From the NCBI GenBank assembly GCA_002706985.1, contig PAKP01000002.1:4522-50355 (forward strand): a DNA stretch of 45,834 nucleotides, in the 5' to 3' direction. The notes under the pieces were generated by a model. That model worked only from the letters and a program-made list of their open reading frames with translations. It did not search any database and was not told the DNA's origin. This document shows, piece by piece, positions 25,415 to 34,307 of this stretch (within the stretch, counting starts at the first letter, position 1; each line of letters begins with the position of its first letter). Position numbers and translations under genes: made by a program. Source of the DNA: Sneathiella sp. (GTDB taxonomy: Bacteria > Pseudomonadota > Alphaproteobacteria > Sneathiellales > Sneathiellaceae).

Positions 25415-25875
25415 CTGGGGAACATCCCGAATTTTTCCTTCAGTCCAAGCATGGCCAGCGCCGCTTCCGCCGCGCCGCCGCCCTTGTTCTTCTCTTCCTT
25501 GCGGGCCCGTGCCCAGGCCTGCTCGTCATTCTCGCAGGTGATGATGCCATTGCCGAGCGCGATGCAATAATCGGTGGAGAGGTCCATCAGCGCCCGCGCG
25601 CTTTCCTCGGACACCGTATCGTAATGGGAAGTTTCCCCGCGGATCACGCAGCCAAGCGCGACATAGGCATCGAAACGCCGGCGCCCGCCGGTAAACTCCA
25701 TCGAGCGAATGGCGAAGCGGATGGCGGCCGGAATCTCAAGACAGCCCGGCACCTGCACAATCTCATAGGTCGCGCCCGCCGCGTCCAGCACCTCTTTCGC
25801 CCCATCGAGCAGCGCATCGGAAATGTCGCGGTAGAAATCCGCCTCGACGATCAGGACATGTTTCTCACTGCTCAT
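25411..25875 (-). CDS. ribH: 6,7-dimethyl-8-ribityllumazine synthase
   Basis: A 154-residue lumazine synthase: [36 protein letters not shown] with the catalytic His, and [20 protein letters not shown]. It joins the DHBP made by ribB with the pyrimidine from ribD. Note [15 protein letters not shown] at the N terminus in place of the more usual ARFN. Overlaps nusB by 4 bp and follows ribB by 3 bp. Confidence 0.96.
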   Translation of the reverse strand: MSSEKHVLIVEADFYRDISDALLDGAKEVLDAAGATYEIVQVPGCLEIPAAIRFAIRSMEFTGGRRRFDAYVALGCVIRGETSHYDTVSEESARALMDLSTDYCIALGNGIITCENDEQAWARARKEEKNKGGGAAEAALAMLGLKEKFGMFPR

Positions 25876-25878
25876 GCT

Positions 25879-26991
25879 TTAGCCCCTCTTCGCGATGGCG
25901 CGGGTTTCCGTGATAGCGAGGCCATAGCCGTCGAGCCCGACCACGGTGCGCTGGTTATTGGACAGCAGGATCATGTTCTTGATCCCGAGGTCGATCAGGA
26001 TCTGGGCGCCGATACCATAGTCGCGCAGCTCCTGCTGCTCCTTCAAGGGCTCGCCCAGCTTGCGGCGCACCCGGTCAGAGAGCGCCATCGGCCGCGGTTC
26101 GCGGATCAGGACGACAACGCCCTTGCCCGCCGCATCGATCTGCGCCATTGCGTCATGGAGGATGTCCGGATGCTCATCAAGCTCGCCGAGAACATCGCCC
26201 AGCAGATTGAGCGCATGCATGCGGACGATCACCGGCTCCTCACCGGAGACGTCGCCTTTGACCAGCGCCACATGCTCGGCATATTCGGGCTTGTTCGAGA
26301 AGACGATCATCTTCCAGTCGCCGCCGTATTTGCTGGAAATATCGGCTTCGACCTCGCGGGTGATCAGGCTGTCGTGACGGCGACGATAGGCGATCAGGTC
26401 CGCAATCGTGCCGACTTTGAGGCCATGGAACTGCGCGAATTTCACAAGGTCGGGCAGCCGCGCCATGGTCCCGTCGTCATTCATGATCTCGCAAATCACA
26501 CCGGCGGGCATCAGCCCGGCCAAGCGGGAGATATCGACCGCCGCCTCCGTATGGCCGGCGCGGCGCAACACGCCGCCTTCGCGCGCGACCAGCGGAAAGA
26601 CATGCCCCGGGGAAACAATATCCTGCGCCTTCTTCGTCGGGTCGATGGCAACCGCAATGGTGCGGGCGCGGTCGGCGGCGGAAATACCGGTGGTCACGCC
26701 TTCGCGCGCCTCGATCGAGACGGTGAAATTGGTGGTCAGGCGGGAGGCGTTATCCTGCGCCATCAGCGGCAGGCCAAGATGATTGACCCGTTCTTCCGAC
26801 ATGGAGAGGCAGATCAGGCCGCGGCCGTTCTTGGCCATGAAGTTGATTGCCTCCGGCGTTGCCATCTGCGCGGGGATGACGAGATCCCCCTCATTCTCGC
26901 GGTCTTCCGCATCGACCAGCACAAACATCCTGCCGTTGCGGGCATCTTCAATGATTTCCTCCGTCGAGGAGAGGTATTCCTTATAGCTCAT
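25879..26991 (-). CDS. ribB: DHBP synthase with degenerate GTP cyclohydrolase II domain (RibBX type)
   Basis: A 370-residue two-domain protein. Residues 1-205 are a complete 3,4-dihydroxy-2-butanone-4-phosphate synthase: the acidic metal site [11 protein letters not shown] (26-36), [19 protein letters not shown] (138-155) and [14 protein letters not shown]. The second half keeps the cyclohydrolase II outline ([39 protein letters not shown]), but where the zinc cysteines of GTP cyclohydrolase II belong it reads [16 protein letters not shown]; the whole protein has only Cys61 and Cys167. The second domain is therefore probably inactive, as in proteins called RibBX, and a separate ribA is expected elsewhere. 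Its start overlaps the ribE stop by 4 bp. Confidence 0.93.
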   Translation of the reverse strand: MSYKEYLSSTEEIIEDARNGRMFVLVDAEDRENEGDLVIPAQMATPEAINFMAKNGRGLICLSMSEERVNHLGLPLMAQDNASRLTTNFTVSIEAREGVTTGISAADRARTIAVAIDPTKKAQDIVSPGHVFPLVAREGGVLRRAGHTEAAVDISRLAGLMPAGVICEIMNDDGTMARLPDLVKFAQFHGLKVGTIADLIAYRRRHDSLITREVEADISSKYGGDWKMIVFSNKPEYAEHVALVKGDVSGEEPVIVRMHALNLLGDVLGELDEHPDILHDAMAQIDAAGKGVVVLIREPRPMALSDRVRRKLGEPLKEQQELRDYGIGAQILIDLGIKNMILLSNNQRTVVGLDGYGLAITETRAIAKRG

Positions 26992-27584
26992 TTCTTATTA
27001 TTTACCTCAGTCATGCGCGCGACGTAGCGCGCCAGTACATCTATTTCAAAATTGATCCGGCGGCCAACGGTCAGGGTCCCGAAGGTCGTATGTTCCTGCG
27101 TATGCGGGATGATATTAACGCCGAAGCTATCGTCACCGACCTCGTTCACGGTCAGCGAAATGCCGTCCAGGCAGATCGAACCCTTGGCGGCGACAAGGCC
27201 CGCGTATTTCGCGGGCAACGAGAAGACCAGCCGGGTAGAATCGCCGACTGTCTCCTGATGCAGGACCATCACCACCGCATCGACATGGCCGGTGACCACA
27301 TGGCCGCCAAGCTCATCGCCGATTTTGAGCGCCCGCTCCAGATTGACCTTCGTCCCCTCCCGCCAGTCATCGAGATTGGTGCAGGAGAGAGTCTCGTCCG
27401 ACACATCGACGGCGAACCAGCCCTCGCCTTTCTCGACCACCGTCAGGCAGGGGCCCGAACAGGCGATGGACGCGCCGATATCGATCGTATCGGTGTCATA
27501 GGAGGTTTCGATTTCAAAGCGGGTATCGCCGGTTTTTTCAACCCTGCGCACCCGTCCGACATCCGTGATAATGCCCGTAAACAT
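26988..27584 (-). CDS. ribE: riboflavin synthase, alpha subunit
   Basis: A 198-residue two-barrel enzyme that dismutates two lumazines to riboflavin. Start MFTGIITDVGRVRRVEK; first-barrel IACSGPCLTVVEKGEGWFAV and LERALKIGDELGGHVVTGHV; second-barrel GSICLDGISLTVNEVGDDSF and IIPHTQEHTTFGTLTVGRRI with NFEIDVLARYVAR. The two homologous halves are intact. Between ribD (5 bp) and ribB (4-bp overlap). Confidence 0.97.
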   Translation of the reverse strand: MFTGIITDVGRVRRVEKTGDTRFEIETSYDTDTIDIGASIACSGPCLTVVEKGEGWFAVDVSDETLSCTNLDDWREGTKVNLERALKIGDELGGHVVTGHVDAVVMVLHQETVGDSTRLVFSLPAKYAGLVAAKGSICLDGISLTVNEVGDDSFGVNIIPHTQEHTTFGTLTVGRRINFEIDVLARYVARMTEVNNKK

Positions 27585-27589
27585 ATTGC

Positions 27590-28705
27590 TCAGTTCCGAA
27601 GAAAATAACTTTCCAGTAAATCATCGCCCAGCCGACGTTCCTCGATCAGGCGAAGTTGCGGCGCGTCTTTCAGTTTCTCAAGACCGATGGATTGCAGGGC
27701 CGGAATGCCGTCCCCGCCGATAATCGTGCCTGCGCGAAACCACATCAGACGATCCGCCAGCTCATCTTTTATCAGCGTTGCCAGAAGATGGGAACCACCC
27801 TCGACAAGTATTCGCGTTATTCCCGCCTCGGCGAAGGCCTTGAGGCCGGCGGTCATGTCGGGCAGGCCGCTGTCGTTGGCGGGCACCTCGATAATCTTCA
27901 CGCCGACATCGGCATAGGCCCTGAGGCGGTCCGCATCGTTCCCGGCGATGGTGAGAATCCAGAGCGGCACCTCGCGGGCGGAACTCACCAGCTTCGAGGT
28001 GAGCGGCAGCCGCAGCCGCGAATCCGCGACAATGCGGATGGGCGAGTATTGTTCCAGCGCGCCGACGCGGCAGGTCAGCTCCGGGTTATCGACAAGGGCG
28101 GTGGTGACGCCGATCATGATCGCATCGTTCTGCGCCCGCAGCATATGGCCGTAGCGCCGCGCCGCGCCGCCGGTGATCCATTTGGAATCGCCGCTCGTCG
28201 TCGCGATCCGGCCATCGAGGCTGGTCGCCATTTTAAGGGTGATCAGCGGCCTCTCGTGCAGGCGCGTCAGAATGAAGCCCGCGTTCAGCTCCGCCGCCTC
28301 ATTGGCGAACAGCCCTTCCGCGACCTCTATCCCCGCTTCCTCCATGATACGGATGCCGCCGCCATTGACCCGCTCGTCGGGATCGCGCAGCGCAACGACC
28401 ACGCGGCGCACCCCGGCCTCGATCAGGCTCTCGGCGCAGGGCGGGGTTTCGCCGTGATGGGCGCAGGGTTCCAGCGTAACATAGGCCGTCGATCCCGTTG
28501 CCGCCGCCCCGGCCATCGCAAGCGCCATTGCCTCCGCATGCGGCCGGCCGCCGTCCTGCGTCCAGCCGCGACCGACCACCTGCCCGTCCTTCACCAGCAC
28601 GCAGCCGACCGCCGGGTTCGGCGCCACCCGGCCGAGCCCGCGCGCAGCCAGACGGAGCGCGGCCCTCATAAAGAGTTCATCGCGGCTGTTAAACTGAGCA
28701 GTCAT
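27590..28705 (-). CDS. ribD: bifunctional pyrimidine deaminase/reductase RibD
   Basis: A 371-residue fusion. N-terminal deaminase with zinc ligands in GRPHAEAMAL and TLEPCAHHGETPPC (residues about 48-90), then a C-terminal reductase with RPLITLKMATSLDGRIATTS, KWITGGAARRYGHMLRAQND and RILVEGGSHLLATLI. It carries out steps two and three of riboflavin synthesis. First rib gene after nrdR; the 29-bp gap leaves no room for an FMN riboswitch. Confidence 0.96.
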   Translation of the reverse strand: MTAQFNSRDELFMRAALRLAARGLGRVAPNPAVGCVLVKDGQVVGRGWTQDGGRPHAEAMALAMAGAAATGSTAYVTLEPCAHHGETPPCAESLIEAGVRRVVVALRDPDERVNGGGIRIMEEAGIEVAEGLFANEAAELNAGFILTRLHERPLITLKMATSLDGRIATTSGDSKWITGGAARRYGHMLRAQNDAIMIGVTTALVDNPELTCRVGALEQYSPIRIVADSRLRLPLTSKLVSSAREVPLWILTIAGNDADRLRAYADVGVKIIEVPANDSGLPDMTAGLKAFAEAGITRILVEGGSHLLATLIKDELADRLMWFRAGTIIGGDGIPALQSIGLEKLKDAPQLRLIEERRLGDDLLESYFLRN

Positions 28706-28734
28706 AGGTACCGGCTTTTTAAGGTCAGGCGGTT

Positions 28735-29202
28735 TCAGCGTTCCGTCGGGACGGTGGTGCTGAGTTCGCCGATAAATTCTTCGAAATCCTTGGCTTCGCG
28801 GAAATCCTTATAGACGGAGGCGAAGCGGACATAGGACACACTGTCAAGCTGCGCCAGCCCTTCCATCACCAACTCGCCGATCTTCTCCGACGGGATTTCC
28901 TGATCGCCGCTGCTTTCAAGCTGGCGGACGATGCCGTTGATCATACGATCGATGCGGTCCTGATCGACCGGGCGCTTGCGGGTGGCGATACTGATGGAGC
29001 GTTCCAGCTTGTCCCGCTCGAACACGCTGCGCTGACCGTCCTTTTTCAGCACGGTCAATTCGCGCAGCTGGACCCGCTCGAAGGTGGTGAAGCGGGCGCC
29101 GCATGTCGCGCAGGCCCGCCGTCGCCGGATCGCGGTGTTATCCTCGGTCGGTCGGCTATCCTTGACTTGTGTTTCTTCACTACTACAAAATGGACAGCGC
29201 AT
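28735..29202 (-). CDS. nrdR: transcriptional repressor NrdR
   Basis: A 155-residue NrdR. An N-terminal zinc ribbon ([20 protein letters not shown], then [18 protein letters not shown]) is followed by the ATP-cone domain starting [20 protein letters not shown]. It senses ATP/dATP and represses ribonucleotide reductase genes. The order glyA-nrdR-ribD is the common alphaproteobacterial one. Confidence 0.97.
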   Translation of the reverse strand: MRCPFCSSEETQVKDSRPTEDNTAIRRRRACATCGARFTTFERVQLRELTVLKKDGQRSVFERDKLERSISIATRKRPVDQDRIDRMINGIVRQLESSGDQEIPSEKIGELVMEGLAQLDSVSYVRFASVYKDFREAKDFEEFIGELSTTVPTER

Positions 29203-29251
29203 CCGAACGTCCCCTTATTCTCTGATCAATCCCAACATCCCCTGCCGTGTC

Positions 29252-30547
29252 CTACATATCCGGATAGAGAGGGAATGCATCGCACAGGGTCTTGACCTCC
29301 TTGCGCACTTTTTCCTCCACGGCGGCGTTATCCTCCGGATTTGCGGCCAGCCCGTCAAGGACTTCGGCGATCAGATCGCCGACTTTCGTGAATTCCGCCG
29401 TGCCGAAGCCGCGGGTTGTCGCCGCCGGAGTGCCAAGGCGGACACCGGAAGTCACCATCGGCTTTTCCGGATCGAACGGAATGCCGTTCTTGTTGCAGGT
29501 GATATTGGCGTTTTCAAGCGCATGCTCGGCGATATTGCCGGTGAGCTTCTTCGGCCGGAGATCGACCAGCATCACATGGGTATCGGTGCCGCCGGAGACG
29601 ATATCGAAACCATGCCCGACCAGCGTTTTCGCGAGCACGGCGGCATTCTCCACCACCTGCGCGGCATAGGTCTTGAACGCCGGGGTCAGCGCCTCGCCAA
29701 AAGCGACGGCCTTGCCCGCGATCACATGCATCAGCGGCCCGCCCTGAATGCCCGGAAAGATCGCCGAGTTCACTTTCTTGGCGATGGCCTCGTCATTGGT
29801 CAGGATCATGCCGCCGCGTGGTCCGCGCAAAGTCTTGTGAGTGGTTGTCGTCACGATATGCGCATGGGGGAACGGGCTCGGGTGCACACCGGCCGCCACC
29901 AGCCCAGCGAAATGCGCCATGTCGACCATCAGATAGGCCCCGACCTCATCGGCGATCTGGCGGAAGGTGGCAAAGTCGATATGCCGCGGATAGGCGGACC
30001 CGCCAGCGATGATCATTTTCGGCTGATGTTCCCTGGCGAGGGCGCGGACCTCATCGAAGTCGATCTGGTGTGTGTCTTTATTGACGCCGTAATGCACGGC
30101 GTCGAACCATTTTCCGGACTGGTTCGGCGCCGCGCCATGGGTCAGGTGGCCCCCGGCGGCGAGCGATAGGCCGAGGATGGTATCGCCCGGCTTGATCAGC
30201 GCCATGAAGGCGCCCTGATTGGCCTGCGAGCCGGAGTTGGGCTGGACATTCGCAAAGCCGCAGCCGAACAGCTGCTTCGCGCGGTCGATCGCCAAACCCT
30301 CAACTATATCCACATATTCGCAGCCGCCATAATAGCGGCGGCCGGGATAGCCTTCGGCATATTTATTGGTGAGTACAGAGCCCTGCGCCGCCATGACGGC
30401 GGGGCTGACGATATTTTCCGAGGCGATCAGCTCGATCTGATCCCGCTGACGACCGAGCTCCAGCCCGATAGCGCGAAAGACATCGGGATCATTCCGTTCA
30501 AGATCGGCCTTGAAGAAGCTGGCCAGCTCGGCACTTTGTATCGTCAT
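29252..30547 (-). CDS. glyA: serine hydroxymethyltransferase
   Basis: A 431-residue PLP enzyme converting serine to glycine and methylene-tetrahydrofolate. [40 protein letters not shown], and the PLP lysine segment [20 protein letters not shown] are clear; [12 protein letters not shown] and [17 protein letters not shown] follow. An AAGGAG site precedes the ATG at 30547. Head of the minus-strand cofactor block; its promoter must lie in the 695-bp gap upstream. Confidence 0.97.
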   Translation of the reverse strand: MTIQSAELASFFKADLERNDPDVFRAIGLELGRQRDQIELIASENIVSPAVMAAQGSVLTNKYAEGYPGRRYYGGCEYVDIVEGLAIDRAKQLFGCGFANVQPNSGSQANQGAFMALIKPGDTILGLSLAAGGHLTHGAAPNQSGKWFDAVHYGVNKDTHQIDFDEVRALAREHQPKMIIAGGSAYPRHIDFATFRQIADEVGAYLMVDMAHFAGLVAAGVHPSPFPHAHIVTTTTHKTLRGPRGGMILTNDEAIAKKVNSAIFPGIQGGPLMHVIAGKAVAFGEALTPAFKTYAAQVVENAAVLAKTLVGHGFDIVSGGTDTHVMLVDLRPKKLTGNIAEHALENANITCNKNGIPFDPEKPMVTSGVRLGTPAATTRGFGTAEFTKVGDLIAEVLDGLAANPEDNAAVEEKVRKEVKTLCDAFPLYPDM

Positions 30548-31242
30548 CTGTAAAGAACTCCTTTTCCGGGCCGGGAGCTTGAGACCAGAAATCCCGGCGT
30601 CACCTGATAATCCGAGGGGCCGCCGGGGACATGCACTCCCGATCCGACCCTATTTCTATCGCCATGCGTACGCAGGAGATCGGCAAAATCAATATTCAAC
30701 GCCGCGTTTTGCCCTTGCGCAGAATTCGCGCCGGTTGGATAGCACAGGATGGCCGGGCTGCCTAGAAAAACCCTGTGCAGAACCGCCTTTTCGGGAATAT
30801 TTTTTGCGCGGACGCTGGAACCGGCGTTTGACAACAAAAACCAGTGTCGCCCCCTCATTTGTCTGCGCCGATCAACGTAAATTCTCGTGTAATGGAGGAT
30901 TTTAGCGAAAGCGATCGAAAAACAAACTCAATACTGTATACAAGAAAATGCTGAAGTTGCCTAAAAAATCACCACCACCCGACCTTCCTTCCGACTTAAC
31001 CTAGACTCATTCTAAGGAATTCATAAGAATCTGTCCTGATAACAACTAATGATTCTATATTTATTTATCAGATCGGCGATCCAACGCCGGTTATTTCTTA
31101 ATATTTACTGTTTAGTGCATCATAATACTAATTTTTTACATATTTTCCTTATTCACTCGCTTGCGCAAGTATTGACATTTAGGAGATTTCACTACATGTA
31201 AGAGCATCTAAAGGCATCAAAATATGAGTGAAATTACAATAA
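30548..31242. other. long intergenic region between glyA and mucR-like gene
   Basis: Two parts. 30,548-30,900 is GC-rich and should hold the glyA leader and promoter; frames open here on both strands (104 and 131 codons) look like chance. 30,900-31,242 is strongly AT-rich, contains the perfect palindrome CTTGCGCAAG (31160-31169) and a TTGACA at 31172, and looks like the kind of DNA that MucR proteins bind. No tRNA, known riboswitch or CRISPR was seen. Confidence 0.5.
31172..31200 (+). promoter_or_regulatory. possible promoter of the mucR-like gene
   Basis: TTGACA at 31172-31177, then 17 bases and a poor -10 (CATGTA). The -35 is perfect but the -10 weak. A perfect 10-bp palindrome sits just upstream (31160-31169). 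Confidence 0.35.
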
Positions 31243-31683
31243 ATGGCACAATCTTCATCTAACGAGGGGGTTCCTCAAACCCAATCTGAGCGAGAAGAGC
31301 TGTTGAGGATGACTGCGGACATAACAGCCGCCTATGTCAGTAACAATCAGCTCGAAAACTCGGAATTGGTTGAAATCATCAAGTCGGTTTACGCGTCGCT
31401 TTCATCGCTGGATTCCAAAACAGTGGCGGAAGAGGAGGACCTCAAGCCGGCTGTCCCGATCAAACGATCGGTGCAGAACGATTATCTTGTCTGCCTTGAA
31501 GACGGCAAGCAGCTGAAAATGCTGAAACGCTATCTAAGGTCGAATTACGATATGACGCCGGAAGACTATCGCGCCAAGTGGAATCTGCCACCGGACTATC
31601 CGATGGTGGCGCCCTCCTATGCGAAGCGTCGGTCGCAATTTGCCAAGGAATTCGGCCTCGGGCGCAAAAAAAAGTCGGCCTAA
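31243..31683 (+). CDS. MucR/Ros-family regulator lacking zinc-ligand histidines
   Basis: A 146-residue protein. The C-terminal DNA-binding domain is unmistakable: YLVCLEDGKQLKMLKRYLRS (81-100), MTPEDYRAKWNLPPDYPMVA (104-123) and PSYAKRRSQFAKEFGLGRKK. In Ros/MucR the ligands are C-x2-(C/D)-x9-H-x3/4-H; here Cys84 and Asp87 remain, but the His positions are Tyr97 and Asn101/Tyr102, so tetrahedral zinc binding looks lost, as reported for some Mesorhizobium relatives. The N-terminal part (about 15-60) is the helical oligomerisation region. MucR proteins silence AT-rich genes and control surface polysaccharide and envelope genes. The ATG at 31243 has a weak site; a 12-codon frame (31224-31262) overlaps it. 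Confidence 0.92.
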   Translation: MAQSSSNEGVPQTQSEREELLRMTADITAAYVSNNQLENSELVEIIKSVYASLSSLDSKTVAEEEDLKPAVPIKRSVQNDYLVCLEDGKQLKMLKRYLRSNYDMTPEDYRAKWNLPPDYPMVAPSYAKRRSQFAKEFGLGRKKKSA

Positions 31684-31863
31684 ACCGAAAAATCCGGCCG
31701 AAACATAAAAAAAATTATGATTCTGCCGAACCGCCACCGGTCGGCGCGTCATAATGCCGCTTGTACGCCGCTTGAACCCGAGGGCGAGGCTATCATATAA
31801 GGAAACATCCGAGAAGAATTCCGGCCTGTTGTTTTATACCTATCCTGATATAGCGTTATCGTC

Positions 31864-33489
31864 ATGCCCCAGATTTTGAAGCATCGCTTCTCCCTAACTC
31901 CAAGCGCCATGCTCTGGACGGTTTCCGCTTTTCTTGCAATCACCGGGAATATTCAGTTCTTCCAGCAGACCTCCGCCGTATACAGCTTCGCTGAATACTG
32001 GCCCTTCCTGATTTCCCAGGGTGTTCTCTTGCTCTGTGCCATCATGCTGATGGCCACCGTGCTTGGCTTCTTCCTGCCGACGCGGATTGTCGCGGCAATA
32101 TTACTGCTCACCGGATCGGTCGCAGGATATTTCAGTGACACGCTCGGCATCGCCATCGACAAGGAAATGATCCGGAATGTCTTCGTCACCACGACGGATG
32201 AGGCCTTAGATCTGCTGAACTGGGGCCTTGTCCTCAGGGTTGGACTGCTCGGCATCCTGCCGACGATTGCGGTCTTCCTCATTCCTCTCAAACCGTCGAA
32301 AATCCTGATACGGCAGGGAAAGCTCGCCGGGACCGCCGTTCTTTCGCTGCTTGTCGCGGCGCTCAGCATCGCGCCCTTCGGCGACAGCTACGCCAGCCTG
32401 TTCCGCGAACATAAGCCACTCCGGTATTTCACCAACCCGGCCCACCCCATCTACTCCGCGGTCAAGCTCGCCGTTGATACGGGCAGCACACTGGACACGA
32501 CGTTTGAAGCACGGGTCAAGTCGGCCAATATTCCCCCGGAAGATGCCTCGCATGAGCTTGTCATCGTCGTCATCGGGGAGACAGCGCGCGCCGATCATTT
32601 CGGCCTCAACGGCTATGAACGCCAGACCACGCCGAAACTCTCGAAGCGCGACCATCTGGTCTCCTTTCGCAATATGCAGTCCTGCGGTACCTCGACGGGC
32701 GTGTCCCTGCCCTGCATGTTCTCCCTCGACAACCGGTCGGATTTTGCCATTGACCGGGCGGGCTTTACGGAAAATACGCTGGATGTCCTTGCGAAAGCCG
32801 GTGTCTCCGTTCTCTGGCGCGACAACAATACCGGATCGCAGGGCGTCGCGGACCGGGTGACCAGCGAACGGTTCAACGACCCCGACATGAACCCGGTATG
32901 CGATGCGGAGGAATGCCGCGATATTGGCATGCTGAGCGGGCTTGAGGATTATATCGCCCGTCAGGACGGCGATATCCTGATCGTCCTGCATCAGATAGGC
33001 AGCCATGGCCCCGCCTACTTCAAACGCTATCCGGATGAGTACGCCGCCTTCACCCCTGATTGCCAGTCGAAGGAACTCGGGAATTGCGCAGATACCGAGA
33101 TTCTGAATGCCTATGACAACACCATCCTCTATACGGACAGCTTTCTCGATTCTGTCATCTCGCTCCTGGAAAGCAAGCAGGACGCTTATGAAACTTCGAT
33201 GATCTATTTAAGCGATCACGGCGAATCCCTGGGCGAAATGGGCGTGTATCTGCACGGGATGCCCTATATGGTCGCGCCGGACGCCCAGACCCATGTTCCC
33301 TTCATCGTCTGGGCCGGCAAAAACTCCGATATCGACGAGGCGCAGCTTCGCCCGCTCACGGAGACGCCGATGACCCATGACGATTTCAGCAAGATCCTGC
33401 TCCAGATGTTCGAGATTATCGTCGATGATAACCGCCTGGCCAGCGGCGAGACGGTGCTCCCCATGAAGCCGGAAGAAGTATCACAATAA
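31864..33489 (+). CDS. eptA: lipid A phosphoethanolamine transferase (EptA/MCR family)
   Basis: A 541-residue inner-membrane enzyme: about five N-terminal helices (to residue 172) and a periplasmic sulfatase-fold domain. Key residues: Glu239 in GETARADHFG, the catalytic Thr278 in CGTSTGVSLPCMFS (matching MCR-1 Thr285), His381 in QIGSHGP, and Asp451-His452 in LSDHGESLGE with His464. Paired cysteines (274/284, 346/351, 400/408) fit the family disulfides. It adds phosphoethanolamine to lipid A and generally lowers polymyxin sensitivity. Stands alone after the MucR-like regulator. Confidence 0.94.
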   Translation: MPQILKHRFSLTPSAMLWTVSAFLAITGNIQFFQQTSAVYSFAEYWPFLISQGVLLLCAIMLMATVLGFFLPTRIVAAILLLTGSVAGYFSDTLGIAIDKEMIRNVFVTTTDEALDLLNWGLVLRVGLLGILPTIAVFLIPLKPSKILIRQGKLAGTAVLSLLVAALSIAPFGDSYASLFREHKPLRYFTNPAHPIYSAVKLAVDTGSTLDTTFEARVKSANIPPEDASHELVIVVIGETARADHFGLNGYERQTTPKLSKRDHLVSFRNMQSCGTSTGVSLPCMFSLDNRSDFAIDRAGFTENTLDVLAKAGVSVLWRDNNTGSQGVADRVTSERFNDPDMNPVCDAEECRDIGMLSGLEDYIARQDGDILIVLHQIGSHGPAYFKRYPDEYAAFTPDCQSKELGNCADTEILNAYDNTILYTDSFLDSVISLLESKQDAYETSMIYLSDHGESLGEMGVYLHGMPYMVAPDAQTHVPFIVWAGKNSDIDEAQLRPLTETPMTHDDFSKILLQMFEIIVDDNRLASGETVLPMKPEEVSQ

Positions 33490-33667
33490 CGCCTGTACTG
33501 GGCGAAACTACTCACTCTTAACATTATCCTTGCAGTCATCGATTATCCAAACATATCGATTCTGATGCTGGCAATCGGGCCAAAAGCGACGCTATGGATA
33601 AGAGCGATAAAAGCATATAGTGTCACATTATCAGCATTTTGGAACGCCACAGAAAGCGGAGCAACCC

Positions 33668-33886
33668 ATGCCTTCAATCGATATCCAGGTACTCGAAGAC
33701 GTTTTTTCGGCTGAGGATAAAGCCGACATCATACGAAAAGTTACAGATGCATTTGGCGAGGTCGCCGGTCAAACGATCAAGGCCGGAACCTCCGTCCGTA
33801 TCCATGAAGTGCGCAGCGGCTCATGGGGTTACGCCGGAAATATCCTGACGACGGAAATCGCCCGGGAGATGCGCGCCCGCGGGTAA
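33668..33886 (+). CDS. tautomerase family protein (4-oxalocrotonate tautomerase-like)
   Basis: A 72-residue small tautomerase. Initiator Met is followed by Pro (PSIDIQVLEDVFSAEDKADI), the catalytic N-terminal base of the family, then GTSVRIHEVRSGSWGYAG. The frame is open from 33620, but only the ATG at 33668 (CGGAG seven bases upstream) exposes proline. Substrate not predictable. Convergent with the small gene at 33894. Confidence 0.87.
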   Translation: MPSIDIQVLEDVFSAEDKADIIRKVTDAFGEVAGQTIKAGTSVRIHEVRSGSWGYAGNILTTEIAREMRARG

Positions 33887-33893
33887 CTTAAAC

Positions 33894-34148
33894 CTAGACG
33901 ATAATGCCAGGCTTTTTCTGCGGAGGTTGCGCAGGTGCGTCGTCCGGTTTTGCGCCGCCCGCCTTCTTCTTCATTACATAATGCAGCTTCGCAAGCGCCG
34001 CGCGCTGCAACTCTTCCTGACCGGCGGAGCGCGGGCCGACGATGGACACCTCGGTCATCGTTACCGGGTCGATCACCGACACCTTGACGGACGCGCCATG
34101 CTGCTGGAATTCGACTATATATTCGCCCTTGCTCTCTTCCGACGCCAT
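33894..34148 (-). CDS. small conserved alphaproteobacterial protein (DUF6898-like)
   Basis: An 84-residue protein: GEYIVEFQQHGASVKVSVID, PVTMTEVSIVGPRSAGQEEL, then ALAKLHYVMKKK and a Pro/Lys-rich tail. I recognise the IDPVT-x-TEVSIVGP pattern as that of a small conserved family, probably DUF6898, with no known function. Base composition matches the region. It is convergent with the tautomerase and divergent from the gcdH gene. Confidence 0.75.
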   Translation of the reverse strand: MASEESKGEYIVEFQQHGASVKVSVIDPVTMTEVSIVGPRSAGQEELQRAALAKLHYVMKKKAGGAKPDDAPAQPPQKKPGIIV

Positions 34149-34307
34149 ATCCCGCCTGTTTGATCCTGATAAAACCGGGCCTCAGCCTAACACATATCGC
34201 CGAAAACAGCATGAAGCATATTGATGTTGCAGCGCAAAACCGCTAAACAGACGGGGAAAATGTCACCTCCCTGACCAAAAACAAATATTTAATGCTGGAG
34301 AATCCCC

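Noticed and set aside
25366..27027. 553-codon plus-strand frame opposite ribH, ribB and nusB
   Set aside because: Antisense shadow: the minus strand carries three well-conserved enzymes across the same span.
28706..28734. FMN riboswitch before ribD
   Set aside because: The gap from nrdR is only 29 bp and contains no room for the aptamer.
30544..30858. 104-codon minus-strand frame whose stop overlaps the glyA ATG
   Set aside because: No recognisable domain, poor ribosome site and unremarkable residue pattern; it lies where the glyA leader is expected. Overlap of stop and start is likely chance.
30510..30905. 131-codon plus-strand frame antisense to the glyA leader
   Set aside because: Arg/Pro-rich product typical of GC-rich antisense frames, no family match, overlaps the glyA start.
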